Source of the DNA: Siphonodentalium dalli
Lineage: Eukaryota; Mollusca; Scaphopoda; Gadilida; Siphonodentaliidae
Assembly (NCBI GenBank): GCA_032622095.1
Contig: CP136063.1
Span: 69,109,980 to 69,173,979 of the forward strand
Length of the DNA stretch: 64,000 nt
Direction of reading: 5' to 3'
Positions 36,844-50,600 of the stretch are shown piece after piece. The notes under the pieces were generated by a model. The model was not told the origin of the DNA and ran no database searches. It worked only from the letters and a program-made list of their open reading frames with translations. Each line of letters starts with the position of its first letter. Position 1 is the first letter of the stretch. The translations under genes and the position numbers were made by a program.

Positions 36844-38520
36844 TTATTTGATATGCAGGTACACACCCTTTCTGAACATGTCAGGGTCTGAGAGTGTGAT
36901 CAGGTCATGGTTTAGATTATTCCAGAGAATTGCAGTGGCAGGGAAGAAGGAACATCTGAAGTAATTTTGGCCTGTATGAATGCGTCTGAATGTTTCCTGA
37001 TGGTGGAATCGAGTTTTTCTTGTGGGCTTTTCAAGATATGTTGCAATTTGAATTGCCACATGGTTTTGGATGGTTTTTTGGAAGAGACACAGCCGTGATA
37101 TAGTTCTTCTGGTCTCCAGTGATTTTAAATTTAGATCAGAAGTCATAGCCGAAACACTTGCATATCTTGAATATTGATTTTTTATCCACCGTACAGCCCT
37201 GTTCTGAACTTTTTCAATTTCTATAATATTTGTGGCTGTGTAAGGTGACCATGCGCTTGCTGCATATTCTAATTTAGGCCGTACCACAGCTTGATATGCT
37301 ATTTTATGAATAGCTTCATTTTCGGTTTTGAAATTTCTTTTCAGGAATACAAGAGTTTAGTTTGCACTTGATGTTATTTTATTTATATGTTTGTTGAATG
37401 ACATGTTGGTGGTTAGGTCAACCCCGAGATAGCGGGCTGTGCTGGTATGTTGCAAGATTTGCCCATGCAAGATGTATTGATGGTAAACTGGGTTTTTCTT
37501 GCGGGCCACTGTTAATACTTGGCATTTTTCCGGATTGAACGACACGTCCCATTTTCTTTCCCATTCCTCCAATTTAATTAGATCGGTTTGTAGAGTGTTG
37601 TGATCTGAGGGGCTTTTGATGGTTATATATATGGCTGTGTCATCTGCAAAGAGTCTGGTTTGTGATATTAATTCGTCACGGAGGTCATTAATGTACAGTA
37701 GAAATTTACAGTAGGGGGCTCAGGACAGAGCCCTGGGGCACCCCTGGGGTGACAGGGGCTGAAGCTGAGGTTTCCCCTTCCAGGACAACTACTTGTCTGT
37801 GCATGGCCATATAGGAAGGATCTAATCCAGTTTAAGATTGGGCCTCTGATGCCGTGTTCATTTAATTTGTAGAGTAGCTTTGTGTGGTTGACTTTGTCAA
37901 AAGCTTTGCTGAAATCTAACAGTATTAAGTCGGTTTGGTGTCCTGCAAAAAGGTTTCCAACAAGGTTGTCAATAAGTTGTACTAGTTGTGTTTCGCAGGA
38001 CCGGCGTTCACGAAAGCCATGTTGTAAGTCATACAGGATGTTATTTTGGTTAGGATGGGTTTTGAACTGTGTACTAAAATGAGATGCAATTATGTGCTCT
38101 ACAATCTTACACATGATACATGTTAAGGTGATTGGCCTGTAGTTTGAGGGGTCGTTTTTATCTCCCTTTTTAAATATTGGAACTACATTGCCTTTTGTCC
38201 AGTCATTTGGTAATGTCCCAGTGTCAAGGGTTTTCTGGATGAGTATTGTGAGGGCTGGAGCTATTTTGTAACGCATTTGTGTCAGAATGGCAGGATTAAG
38301 GTTATCTGGTCTGGCAGCTTTGTTGGTTTTGAGGTCATGCAGATAGTTGTTTAAGGACACCAGATTCGTTTACCTTAATTTCCTTGATGGTCAGATAGCC
38401 ATGATTATTTGACTGGATATAGTTATCAGGTGTATTATTCCGTAAGGTCGTCAGGCAATGTTGTGACAGTGTAAGGGGGTTTAGTGGGGAAAAGACTGAC
38501 TGAAATTGATTGTTTAGCAC
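36844..38520 (-). pseudogene. LINE reverse transcriptase remnant
   Basis: Pieces in shifting frames show NNYLHDLKTNKAARPDNLNP, VVPIFKKGDKNDPSNYRPI, QHGFRERRSCETQL, LDFSKAFDKVNH, an intact FADD at 37639-37650, FNPEKCQVL, and a C-terminal part with RPKLEYAASAWSPY and KVQNRAVRWI. Frame breaks near 38350, 37750, 37660 and 37350 disable it, although the catalytic aspartates remain. Confidence 0.9.
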
Positions 38521-38546
38521 CTGGGCTGTTTCGGCATTTGAGTTTT

Positions 38547-39717
38547 TCAGAGTGCCAGTGGTTGGGTCGACATTGATGAGTTTATTGTTTGAGATTGTTG
38601 TTGTGTGCTTTTAATGTAAGAGAACAGCTTTTTGGTGACTGGCTTGTAATTTCTTTCATTGTGGTCTTCATGGATATTTTTGTCAATTTCAAGGATGTTT
38701 TCAATATAGGTTTCATGTGCCAGTTTCAGTTTCTTTTTGACCAGCATTTTAAGACTTCGGTGTTTCTGTTTTAGATGGTTATTTGAGGTCTTTTTCATTT
38801 GTCGGTATGCTCTGTCGCGCCTATGTATAAGTCTTTTTATCCCTGATGTGATCCATGGTAGTGATCTCCTTGGTGTGATCATTTTTGTGGGGACAAATTT
38901 TGAGATGCCTTTCTCTAATGTTGTTTTCAATATTGTCCAAATGTCTTCAACAGATTTGCTATGAGTTGGATATATGGAACAAAGTTCTGTTGCAGTAAAA
39001 AGCCTGAAGTTGACCCAGTCTGCTTTATTATAGAGGTGAATAATCCTGGGTATTTGTTTGTTCCTGACTGGGTTTAAATTTGCAACTAAGGAGACAAACT
39101 CGTGATCTGATATGCCGGAATATGTGCTTGTGCTATTGATTAGTTCAAGATTGTTAGTTAAGATGAGATCAAGTATGTTGTTTTCCCTTGTGTTATCAGT
39201 TACCATTTGTGTGAGCGAGAAATCCCCAAGAATATCCTGGTGAAGTCTCTGTATATCTGGTGATATGACACAGCCTGGTTTGACAGTTGGAATGTGTTCT
39301 TTACTCCAGTGGGAGCTGGTGAAGTTAAAGTAACCTGCAATCCAGATATGAGCATTTCTTTGCATGACTTTTTCCAGAGATAGTTGGAAATGGTCCAGGC
39401 TATCACCATCACCTTCCTCATGCCGGTAAGTATCCCCCAACATACAGTGACTTATAGGCTCTCATTTGTAGCTTGATCCACAGGAGTTCACATTCCATAT
39501 TTTCCGTGAACTGTGGTTGTTCTGTTGCTATTAATGTGTCCTTTATGACTATAATCATGACACCACCACCCTTTTTCCCTAGCCTATCCTTCCTAAATAG
39601 TGTATATCCGAGAGACTTTGGGAGGATTTCACTATCTGATATTTTCGGTTTGAGCCAGGTTTTGGTTCCCACCAAGATTCTCTGATTCCAATAAAGCAGA
39701 TAACTGTGTAAAGTCAT
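38547..39717 (-). pseudogene. LINE endonuclease remnant
   Basis: Pieces 39717-39418 and 39443-38547 are in different frames. The first has ETWL-like TKTWLKPKISDSEI and GGGVMIIVI. The second has IWIAGYFNF, where GDFN is expected, and TYSGISDHEFVSLV, in which the terminal SDH catalytic motif is kept. Altered GDFN and a frame break make it inactive. Confidence 0.85.
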
Positions 39718-39759
39718 TTTTTGTCTTCAACTCTCACAGGGCACATGGCATACAGGTAG

Positions 39760-40460
39760 TAAATTACTTGAATTATAAAGGGTCATAACTATGTTAAAAT
39801 CGATATGTATTTAGTGGTGAGAAATTCATATACCAAATTTGGTGTCGATCAGATGAAAATATTTGAGTCATAGCAGGTTGCATCAATTCTACAGGTCGTA
39901 ACTTTGGGACCTGGCTTTTTTATGTAAAAACAAGAGTAAAGGGTTAATTAAACAATACCAAAAACCATAGATGAAGAACGTGCTAAGAAAAATCTAGGTA
40001 AGAAATATGAGGCAGATCAGAAGAAATATGTTCAACTTATTGCATTGGATAACATGTGTGTGAAGGGTTAATTATTTTCTAAACCGATCAACCAATCGAT
40101 ACCAAAAACTACACAGGTGAGGGATGTGCCATCATAAACCTACATATCAAATATGAACACAATTGGACAAAAAACACTTTGGTTATAGCATCGGATAGCA
40201 CATGGCCATGTGTGGATGCAAAGTGTTAATAATTTCTAAACCGATCAACCAATCGATACCAAAAACTATACAGGTGAGGGGTGTGTCATAATAAACATGC
40301 ACATAAAATTTGAATTTGATCAGATAAAAATACTCGAGTAATCGAATCAGATAGCAAGTGTCTACGGACAGACGGACATACAGGCGGACGGATGAATGAC
40401 AGATGGTTGATCCAGACGTCGGCATTATGTGTACCATACATGGTATGGGTACACATAATG
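39760..40460 (+). mobile_element. Pearl-like element with hairpin end
   Basis: Core blocks with ACCGATCAACCAATCGATAC and ACCAAAAACTA are repeated at least twice, followed by a (GGAC)n-like stretch. A near-perfect terminal hairpin at 40423-40460 has CATTATGTGTACC and GGTACACATAATG as arms. The next pearl-like element starts directly at its end. Confidence 0.7.
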
Positions 40461-41302
40461 AAAGTGTCAATGACACTGTAGCTCAACTTTGTAAAGAAGG
40501 TAATTTTTTGTGATGAGCAATGAATAGAGAGATTAAAAAGGAGTGTAAAAAATGAGCAGTAAAGGATTTAGTCATACACAGAGTAAAATCCAAGATGGCT
40601 GCTGGCGGCCATGTTTTTTGGCCAAATGATCCCAAAATGATTCGTTCCCATCTACATGTCATTATTAACATCCATGACAAAATTTATGATGATCAAATGT
40701 TATGATGATAAAGATACGACCTGTAGCCTGTGCTAAAGGATTTAGTCACACAAAGAGTAACATCCAAGATGGCTGCTGGCGGCCAGGTTTTTTGGCCGAA
40801 TGACCTCGAAATGACTCGTTCCCATCGTTAACATCGATGACAAATTTTATGTTGATACGACCAAAGGTACGACATGTAGCCCGTGCTAAAGGGTTTAGTC
40901 ATACAAAGAGTAAAATCCAAGATGGCTGCTGGCGGCCATGTTTTTTGCCCGAATGACCCCAAAATTACTCGTTCCCATCTACATGTCAATATTAACATCC
41001 ATGACATTTCATGACGATCAGACGAACAGTACAGTCTGTATCCCGTGCTAATGGATTGAAGTTTGAAATCCAAGATGGCCGCTGGCGGCCATGTTTTTAT
41101 TCCGAATGACACCAAAATGAATCATTCCGGTCTAAATGTGAATGTCAACAGCCATGAAAAATTTCATAATGATCCGACCAAAGGTACGACCTGTAGCCTG
41201 TATTGTTGATGCATCACGTACACACGTACACACGCACACACGGACAACGGACGACAAAGCCATGGCAATAGCTCAAACTTTATAAAGTAAAGTTGAGCTA
41301 AA
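40455..41302 (+). mobile_element. Pearl-like element with about 4 core repeats
   Basis: Same family and start as 35220-36800 (AAAGTGTCAATGACACTGTA), the same roughly 195-bp core blocks, and the same end (ATGGCAATAGCTCAAACTTT, AAAGTTGAGCTAAAA). It is shorter by about three core units. Confidence 0.75.
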
Positions 41303-41531
41303 AATGGGCGAACCTCACCGATATTTGAACCTGACCAAATATTATTTACTCCTGAAGATATCATCTGGAAATCTTATGGGATTGATGGACGCCAGTGATT
41401 TCTATAGTCCCCCCAAAATTTTTCTTCAGGGTACAATCGTTAAGCCATGGCTACAAAGAACTCGGCAGAAGCTGAATGTATAACATAAACTGTACGGGAT
41501 ATCAGTAAGAGCTAAGTCACTGCGTACATAC

Positions 41532-41653
41532 CTGGAAATTTTGTGCTTTTTTGACCAATCAACGACATCCTTTTCAGTCCATTTCTCCACTCCTGAGGTA
41601 GCTGGTTTAGGTTTATATGTCACAGGAACAGTCTGTTGGACTATAACATCACT
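41532..41653 (-). CDS. Exon H: linker and start of SAM domain
   Basis: A 122-bp exon entering in phase 0 and leaving two bases (AG). The acceptor is AATGTTTCAG and the donor TCCAG|GTATGT. It encodes a proline-rich linker and then VEKWTEKDVVDWSKKHKIS (residues 660-678), which matches the first helices of a SAM domain (W-T-x-x-D-V-x-x-W). The remaining SAM helices should be in a further exon to the left, but no matching frame was recognised in 30-41 kb. Confidence 0.75.
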
Positions 41654-44600
41654 CTGAAACATTACAAATGTTTTGATGATTTGGCTCTCTGCTAGATATA
41701 TATTTATGTGGATGTTCAAAGTACATGTATGGGTACTTGGGCCTGATATTTTCAATAGAGAATATCCACATATCGTGACTGGATATTAAATTAATTTTTT
41801 TGAGTATGTGGGCATCTATTTGGAAAGCCGAAATAGACCCGATGGTTCTTGATAAGAATTACTATGGATGAAACGAATTATGTCCCTGGGTCTGCCCCTT
41901 GGTGACCCCATTTGAACAGATCTGAATCCCTTTCACCTAGGGAACATCCACATCAAATATGAACCCATTCGGTCTCATGGTTCTGGAGAAGAAAATATTT
42001 ACAGAATTGTTGACTGATGGATGAAGTGACGGATGGCGGACAGGGAGTGATGACTACAGTGGATGAGGAGTGATGACTACATGTAAAGGTCTCAGGTGAG
42101 CTAAATATTGATGAAACAGATGTTTAGAGGAACAAAATATACCAATGATAAGTTGCATGCTAATTATGTGCTTGACATATCACTTTGTATATATATAAGT
42201 GTTTAGACGATTCGTTATGTTCGCCTCATTATTCGTAGGTCTGTTGCATTGCAATTGGAATATAAGTTAACAACACTAAGGCATTGAGACAGCTGTAATA
42301 TATGTCACATGGTATCTGTTAATGCACTCAACAGAGATATTCTATTTTCAACAGAAAACTAAAGCCCCAATGCATACCTTATAATGAAAGTATGTGTGAA
42401 TTTATGAGAATAAAGATTTAGATGTAGGGATTTTACAAGTTATCATTGAATTTGTACTGATACCGTAATGCCCTAATTAATCAACTCATTAACCACAGAA
42501 GAATTATGGGTAACCGATGAATGGTAACAAGCCATATTTCCGACTAAATCCTGAAAAGTTACCATAATTCTGCTGTGGTTAGGGAGAGTCAATTAATTAG
42601 GGCATTACTGTCAGTTGGTCTGCTATATTGCATTTATTCCAATATTCAGTGATGCCCTAAATAATCAAGATTTATTATTATTCAGTCTATTTAGGGCATT
42701 ACTGTAGATCTTATCAGCTATAATCCGAAAATCTGCATTAATAGAACGAATGCCGAACACTTTGGGTCGTATATAGACTATATCTGATTTTGTGATGTCA
42801 CTAATTATTATCTAATACGAGGCTGCTGTTTTGAATTTGTGCGAGCACTTTTGTCGCAGAGAAGATCGGTGGACTTAATTTAAAGCATTAATGTCATAAT
42901 AGGACAATCTTGATACTTGGTCTTTCGAATACTGGTATTGCGAAAGAGTATTATGAATATTGAATTACAATTTAAGTTCATTTGTAGCGGTAGTTTACCT
43001 TTTATTGAGAAAATATTACATAATATATAACAACACAAGTACCTACAATCTACACCCTGCAGGGCGATAAAAAATTGTGATGTGAAATATAATAAGATTC
43101 ACGAATTTACCTATCTACTGTGTGACAATGGGCCCTAAATATACATCACTTGGTACTGTACGGTACTGTGCTAAATGAAACAACATATATTTAATATGAA
43201 GTTAATTGTTATCATACGACTATATAGTACATTCACACATCTGATAATCCATAAATATTATATTATGAACAAAGCAGAAGATACATTCATGCAGGTTCAG
43301 GCGAATTTGGTCAATGTAGAAAGTTACATTATGAGGTTGTTCATCGATTTTCGTTGAAATCGACATGGTAACATCTTATGAATGAAATGAACATTATGAA
43401 ATTGACATGCTTATATAGTATCTCAGCCACAGCGCTTACCCAGCTTAAAGAAATATTCAGTAAAAATGTTCCCGTTCCACTCTTGACAAGGTATAACTAT
43501 TTTCACTTTGATGTTGGTAGTTTATACCATGTATAGTCTAGCTACAATCAAGACAAAGCGGAAATAGGATTGACCTAATTTGTACTGGAAATTATGATTG
43601 GGGTTCATTCTTTCATGAACCATTGTGTACGAAGTGTAAATACTGATAATCACCCTACAAACTAGTATGTGAATCTTATTTGGTGGGAATACCAGGGAAT
43701 GTATAAACTGATTTTGTTAAAAAAAAAGTTAAAAGCCACAGCTACCCTCATTTTATTGGTTTAGCTATGGTTCGTTAATTAGAGTAGAGTACTATCGTAT
43801 GGTCATTATTAATGCAACACAGCCATGTGAACAGTAAAATGCAGATGGAGGGGGGGGGGGGGGGGGTCCCATCGCAAGTGGCCAACAAAACGTAAGGACA
43901 TAACACATCTCTCAAAGCACTGCTTAACTGAAGGTTGGGGCATGAAAATTAGGAAATTATTTGAAAATAGACAATTTAACACTGAAAGTGCACAGATATC
44001 AAAATTAAGGTGAACAAAGAATTTTTAATGTAGCAAGCTCAGTTGTTGATTGGTAGAAAATATCTGATAATAATTATTTGATTGACAGCTGTGGAAAGGT
44101 CCATTAATAGCGTTATTTACCATTTCTATTTGATATGATGGAGTATTTGCTATTCCACCAGAATCTACAACATCGTTATGTTGTTTGTTGTAGCCCCTTC
44201 TGATTTCCTTTATAAGTCCAGAGATCTTAGTCTCATAAGGATACTTTCCACTGAAGTCATGAAAGAGTTTGCTTGCTACGATTAAGCCCAGCCATCCATC
44301 AGCCCTGTAACCTCTTTCCATGACTAAAGGAATAGCCAATTTCCTCCTATCAAATGCATACTGTGCCTCTGGAATAGACAACATGATACTAACAAGAAAA
44401 TAAAGATGCAAGCATCCGATCACCCATGAATTATTTTACGAAGAATTAATAATTTTAAAAGAAATTGAAAAACATTATGTATTCAATATCCAAACACGAT
44501 ATACATTCACAATCTCATTCATATCTTTTGAGAAAATGTGACATAACACCATGCTCACACTTTAGTGTGTCCCAATTGACACCTCTCAATATATTTGGGT

Positions 44601-47600
44601 TGGTTTAATGCGATTCGGTATGAGTACTCTCATAGTGCAATGATAATGGTGAGGGTACTGTAAGGAGTTTCCAAAAGCAATGGTACTTTGACAGGTATTT
44701 GGGCTAATGTTTACTCATAATGGTAAACTGAGACCCATACAATTTTGACTGGCACACTATACTAACAGCTGAAAGTCTCTAAGCTAATATCACCTTTGTG
44801 TGAAATAATTTATCAGCATTCTTATAGTCATTATTATTTAACCAGACTATTGAAAAACTTTGTCTTAGAGACTTAGATAGTCTTAAACAAATAGAAGGGA
44901 ATCACTTTACTTTCAAAAAGTTTTGAGTGTCAGTCAGCCACAAGTCATGGCAGGAATTTGCCGAATCCACTCAGAAGATATTTAGTTAAATGGAAATTTT
45001 AATATGAAATGTAGGCAGTAACATCATACTACAGGGAAAGCCCTGTGTATCGTTGGTAATATGATGGATATCGTAATGTTTCAGACTATCGAATGTAGCT
45101 GTTCAATAGTCTGGGTTCACGTGGACTGTCTTAAAATGACCCTGAAGCTTAAATAATATGATGCCCTCATTATACAACACTTTAAAAGGGATCCTTATTA
45201 AAAAGATAAGTATATCTTAGATATCTGAATAAATTTTGATAGAATTCAAGAGGATGGTGTTTCACAAAAGGCCACTTTTGCATACATTGAAGTTTTGAAA
45301 GATACCTGATTCCAAACTTCCAAGTTGAAACGACATGAAATTTTTTTGAAATGTTCACTGTATCAGAAAAAAGCAAGGGCTATTTACTGTTCTGTTATGG
45401 AGTCGAATCTACAGCTCTTGTGAAGTATTTTTGAGGCAAAAAGTCTATCACTGCAGTGTGCGCTCATAGTCAGGCCTCAAGTTATGGTACCAGACATTTG
45501 CAGAATGAGGTCTTCAGAGGGTGAATTTAGTGACACTACCCTGCTAAATTCACCCTCTAGGGACCTCATTCTGCTTTAGGACTCATCTTCTCTGGAAAGT
45601 ATCTTTAATTATCAAATTAACATGTTTATTAGTTTGTAGAAAAACTCCATTAGAAAGATTCTTTTTAAGTTTAGAGAAGGTGGGATCATGAAGTTCATCT
45701 GATCATGGATCTCACATTCTCAATGTGATATGGAGACTCACTTCACTGTAGTGATAATATGTACAGTAATGCCTCAAATAATTGACTCCTTAACCACAGC
45801 AGAATTATGGGTAACTTTTCAGGATTTAGTCGGAAATATGGCTTGTTGCCATTCACGGGGAAAGCTCACGAGAGCTTTCCGATGAGAGCTTTCCGATGAA
45901 TGGCAACAAGCCATATTTCCGACTAAATCCTGAAAAGTTACCCATAATTATGCTGTGGTTAAGGAGTCCACTATTTAGGGCATTACTGTATTTACCTGCT
46001 CTGCAGTTAGGACTGTCCTTGTATTTCTGTGACATACATATGAGAACCACATGGGCATCCTCCACTGCTGATGCCATAGCCTGTAGTGTCGACCCTTCCA
46101 TCTCATCAATGTCCATCCACACCTGGAAGCCGCTCTTTTTCAGGTCATCCCGGATTTGTTTCATTATTTTCTGATTCGCCCACTGATAACTAATCATAAT
46201 GTGGCCAAGAGCTGTCTTCTTTTTACTAGGAGATTCTTCAGTAAATAAATCTTTAACTGGAATGAAAGTCATATTAATTATATTCTGTATTTCAATGAGG
46301 AACCGTATTCCAGGGGAGATAATTTGTGCATAAAAGACCCTCCTGCACCCCATATACAATTTCACCTAATTCCCCTATATCATATCGGCTATATGATATA
46401 AATTACGAAAAAAATTCCGGTTACAATACCTTTGTTGATAACCTGGCCATTTCAATTTAGTTAGAAGCATAACTAATCACCTGTAAAAGCTGAAATATTC
46501 CAAATGTTATGCCTTTTAAGTCTTGTGAATATTGGGGATCACAATTTTTTCACACATTTTGACTGACAAACTGTTTTAAATGTTTCCTTACATAAAAATT
46601 CCAACACATTGTAAATGTGGGTGCTCCTTTGTAACAAATAAAGCGGATGCTAGCTGTCATGTTCTGCGATATAGATATGCTGCTCTAAGTTATAAATGTA
46701 TACCATTATAATTATTATGACCATCAAATGGAGAAACCATGTCGCATCATCAAATGAACTGCCGACTGTTTGCTACATATATTAGTCAGTACTCATGTTA
46801 TTGGAATGTTCAAAAGATGTTAACCCCTCGGTTGTAGATTAAACTGTGGAACAAACGCGGTATTCAGTAATACATGGCACGTCCGAAATAAATAATGTAG
46901 ATTAATCGACGATGGAAATGGTATTCGATTATCGGCTTTATCAACAGTTCATCGATTATACGATTAATCATGGCACCCCTATGTTGAATATGCATGTGGA
47001 TGCATATACATACACCCTGATCGGGAAAGTTTTATGAACTTGATGACGGTGTGGAATATGAGTATTTCTTTAATAATCAAAACAAATCTGAAGTTCATGG
47101 AACATGTAACCAACATGCTTAAAGCGCAACTCATTTAACATTATGTGGGCAGCAATTGCTCTACTGTTAAATCTTCTTTGGGTGTTTGAACTTAAGTTCA
47201 ATTTAACTGTGATTAAGTGAATTGCACATACGAATATTAAATCGAAGGGCACTTACTCACAATTGAATATATGCTTAAGTCCAATTATTAATAAATGTGA
47301 ATACGGCCTCCCATAATATTCATGGATTAAAGGTAGCCTATCTCTTTCTTTGGGGTCACAATTACGACAACAACATAATTGTCTATAAAACCCGATTTGA
47401 AGACTACAAATACCTTTTTCTTTGAATAAAACACAGAAAACAAAATGAAAATTGGTAACTATATTATTAGGCATAATAAATATAGAATATGTAACTAGTA
47501 TCGTCGCTTAAACTGTTTATGTCCGTGAGGGGGATTTGAGCATCTATTGGGTGAGGCTTTGTCAAGTCCAATAGATGCCAAATCCCCTGAGCGGACATAA

Positions 47601-50600
47601 ACAGTTTAAGCGACGACGTTAGCTACATATTTATTTATCCATCGCACAAAACATGCCTTTTGTGAGGTAAATCTGTCATTTTCCCCAGTTTTACATTTGT
47701 TACTTCGATGACGCCCTTACATTTATTAGGTCAAGCAAACTAATTAGCATTCATGACGTGGGTTAACCGGAGTGCAGTTCAGAGCGAAATAGTTTGTTGA
47801 GCATTTTTACAGTTATTCTAAGCAGACCTTATTCTGATGATGTGTATATATATGTTTTAGAGCTAAAACGTATAGCATTTTACGAATTTTGTATCAATAA
47901 CAGTTAACTTTGCACGATAAAAACGTTCTGAAATCACACTGACGTCATTAAAGCCGGTTGACGTCCCTAGTTACCTGCGCAACTTGCATATCAAAGTAAG
48001 TCATAAAAGTAGTACTAACCTAATAAAGCTATGTTGACCTAATAAAGCAACCTTGACGTAATAAACATAACGTTTATTAGCAGGCTTTATGTAGTCAATA
48101 GAGGTAGTGAGCGGTGGATAAAGTGGTTTATTCCTAATGGTATTTCCCTTGATGGAGAGCCAGGCTTTATGTAGTCAATAGAGGTAGTGAGCGGTAGATA
48201 AAGTGGTTTATTCCTAATGGTACTTCCCTTGATGGAGAGCCAGCAAGATAGAGTTCTCCCTCTTGTTATGCTCCAAATGCCCCTGAAGTTTTTGTTTTAA
48301 CCCTTTACCCAACAAACCGGCCAAAAACGCCCAAATAAAGCTTCAACAGCCTAAAATATCTTCGGTCTGTCTCAATAACACCATACAAATATGGATATCA
48401 TTGGAACCGGTTCATTGACCACATTGTGATGGTTACAGTTATGCCCTGTGCCAATGCATTCTCTTATATATGCGAGTCGACCATAGGTCGCCTCGCATAT
48501 ATAAGAGAATGCATTGGCCTAAAAAAAAAAACTTTTTACCATTTTTTCTTACATTCTTTAACAATTTTATAATTTTTTCTTACATTTTTTAACAATTTTT
48601 ATAATATTTTTCTACATTCTTTGACAATTTTATCATTTTTAATATGTGTTAAGCCAATGCATTCTCTTATATATGCGAGGCGACCTATGGTCGACTCGCA
48701 TATATAAGAGAATGCATTGGCACAGGGCCGTTCTGTTGGGTAAAGGGTTAAAAATAAAAAAAACTGTCCCGAAAGGTTGTTGTATGTATTATAACAGAAA
48801 AAATATCTAAATTAAATCAGTACTAATTGATAGAAGCACTTCCGGACAGGTGTCTTTGATTCATATTTATTATTTTATACCCAAAAACTTAATATAAAAT
48901 TCTTAGGAAGAGATAGATCATCTTTAACAATATCAAGTGACGTCATATCATTCACTATGAAGGATGATTCATATACAGTAATGCTCTAATTAATCGACTC
49001 CTTAAACACAGCAGAATTATGGGTAACTTTTCAGGATTTAGTCGGAAATATGGCTTGTTGCCATTCATCGGAAAGCTCTCCCCGAGAGCTTTCCGATGAA
49101 TGGCAACAAGCCATATTTCTGACTAAATCCTGAAAAGTTACTCATAATTCTGTTGTGTTTAAGGAGTCGATTAATTAGAGAATTACTGTACGTCTGTTAG
49201 GTTCTGGTGAATGAATCATATGTCACATACCGATGTTAGAGTATTTGGATGTTGTTTTCAGTGTATCCCTCATCGTCCATAGAATTCCATCAACACCTTT
49301 CTTGATGGCTCCTTTAGCTGTGTTCTTCATTTCTAACACCCTGTCTATAAGTCCTTCTGTGTTCACAATCTGCAGCTTATTGTTGTCATCAAATGACAGG
49401 GTCCAGATGGCCTCCACAGCATCTGGAAATAAAACATAGCAAAGCCAGGCATGGCATAAATTTTGCCGCATAATCAAGCGTCGATAGTGTGTCTGTCATT
49501 TGCAGAATGAGTTCCCCAGAGGGTGAATTTAGTGACGCTATCCCGCAGGGCTAGTACACCAAATTCACTCTCTGGGGACATCATTCTGCTTAGACCTCAT
49601 CTTCTGAAAGTATCTATAGTCTCAAAATAACGTTGTTTAAGTTACTTCTGTTCACTTTCTGTAACCCTAATTTGCATAAGATAAAACGCATTATCGAGGT
49701 GACTAATGGGTGAATATAACCATAGTAGTTGAAGCCTGAGCAGAATGAAGTATCCAGACGGTGAATTTGGTGACGCCAGCCTGCCGTGTGAGATAGTGTT
49801 ACTAAATTCACCCTCTAGGGACCTCATTCTGCAAATGACAGACACACTATTTCAAGACATGCGCATAATACATAATTTCATTTAAGTCAACATTAACAGA
49901 ATTTATTATTTTATGGTTGTAGATCTGCATACCACTCAGTTAACATTAAATAAAGTTATCATCCAGAAACAAAAATTTAGCCCGAATTTCAACCAAGGGG
50001 GTTCAGCCTCAACATCGAACTTGACCTTTATTTTATGATTCTGTAGAACTAAATTTATCATCCTGAAACGAAATATGAATGGACGGACAGATGAATGGAT
50101 GGACCAAAAGCATTATATGTTCCATTTTTAAAATGGGGATATAAAAAAACTAACAATGGGATCGTATCAGGTGTTAAACAAGCTACGCAACCGTGTAACT
50201 AGTTTCTCCAAGTTTCAATTGGGTGAAATTTGAAGCCATTTTGTCGGAATATTTTCTGGAGTTAATCCCCCGTCATTGTTGCTGAACTGGAGGTATATAT
50301 AAAGAGAGTGTTTATAATTTACGGTATGCAATTTTTATCTATTTTATAAATAGTAGGAAAGACTACAGTAATGCCCTAAATAATCGACTCCTTAACCACA
50401 GCAGAATTATGGGTCATTTTTCAGGGTTTAGTCGGAAATATGGCTTTTTGCCATTAATCAGAAAGCTCTCAGTGAGAGCTTTCCGATGAATGGCAACAAG
50501 CCATATTTCCATCTAAATCCTGTAAAATTACTCATAATTCTGCTGTGGTTAAGGAGTCGATTATTTAGGGGTATGATATTTATTCTACATTTTTGTTCCA

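Larger units (their letters stand above)
36840..39720 (-). mobile_element. CR1/jockey-like LINE remnant
   Basis: Encodes, in broken frames on the minus strand, an endonuclease and then a reverse transcriptase and C-terminal region, in the order of ORF2 of CR1/jockey-type LINEs. It lies between two pearl-like elements and about 1.8 kb downstream of the SAM exon. The 5' part is missing; no clear 3' simple repeat was found. Confidence 0.85.
47330..48935 (+). mobile_element. Dispersed element broken by later insertions
   Basis: Carries the blocks listed for 28650-29065, interrupted by sequence including a hairpin (47501-47617), a tandem duplication (48086-48242) and a piggyBac-type MITE (48297-48751). 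Confidence 0.6.

Noticed and set aside
45853-45995. Continuation of the TIR reading frame beyond the exon F donor
   Set aside because: It translates the mariner MITE palindrome; the TIR fold is completed by exon G instead.
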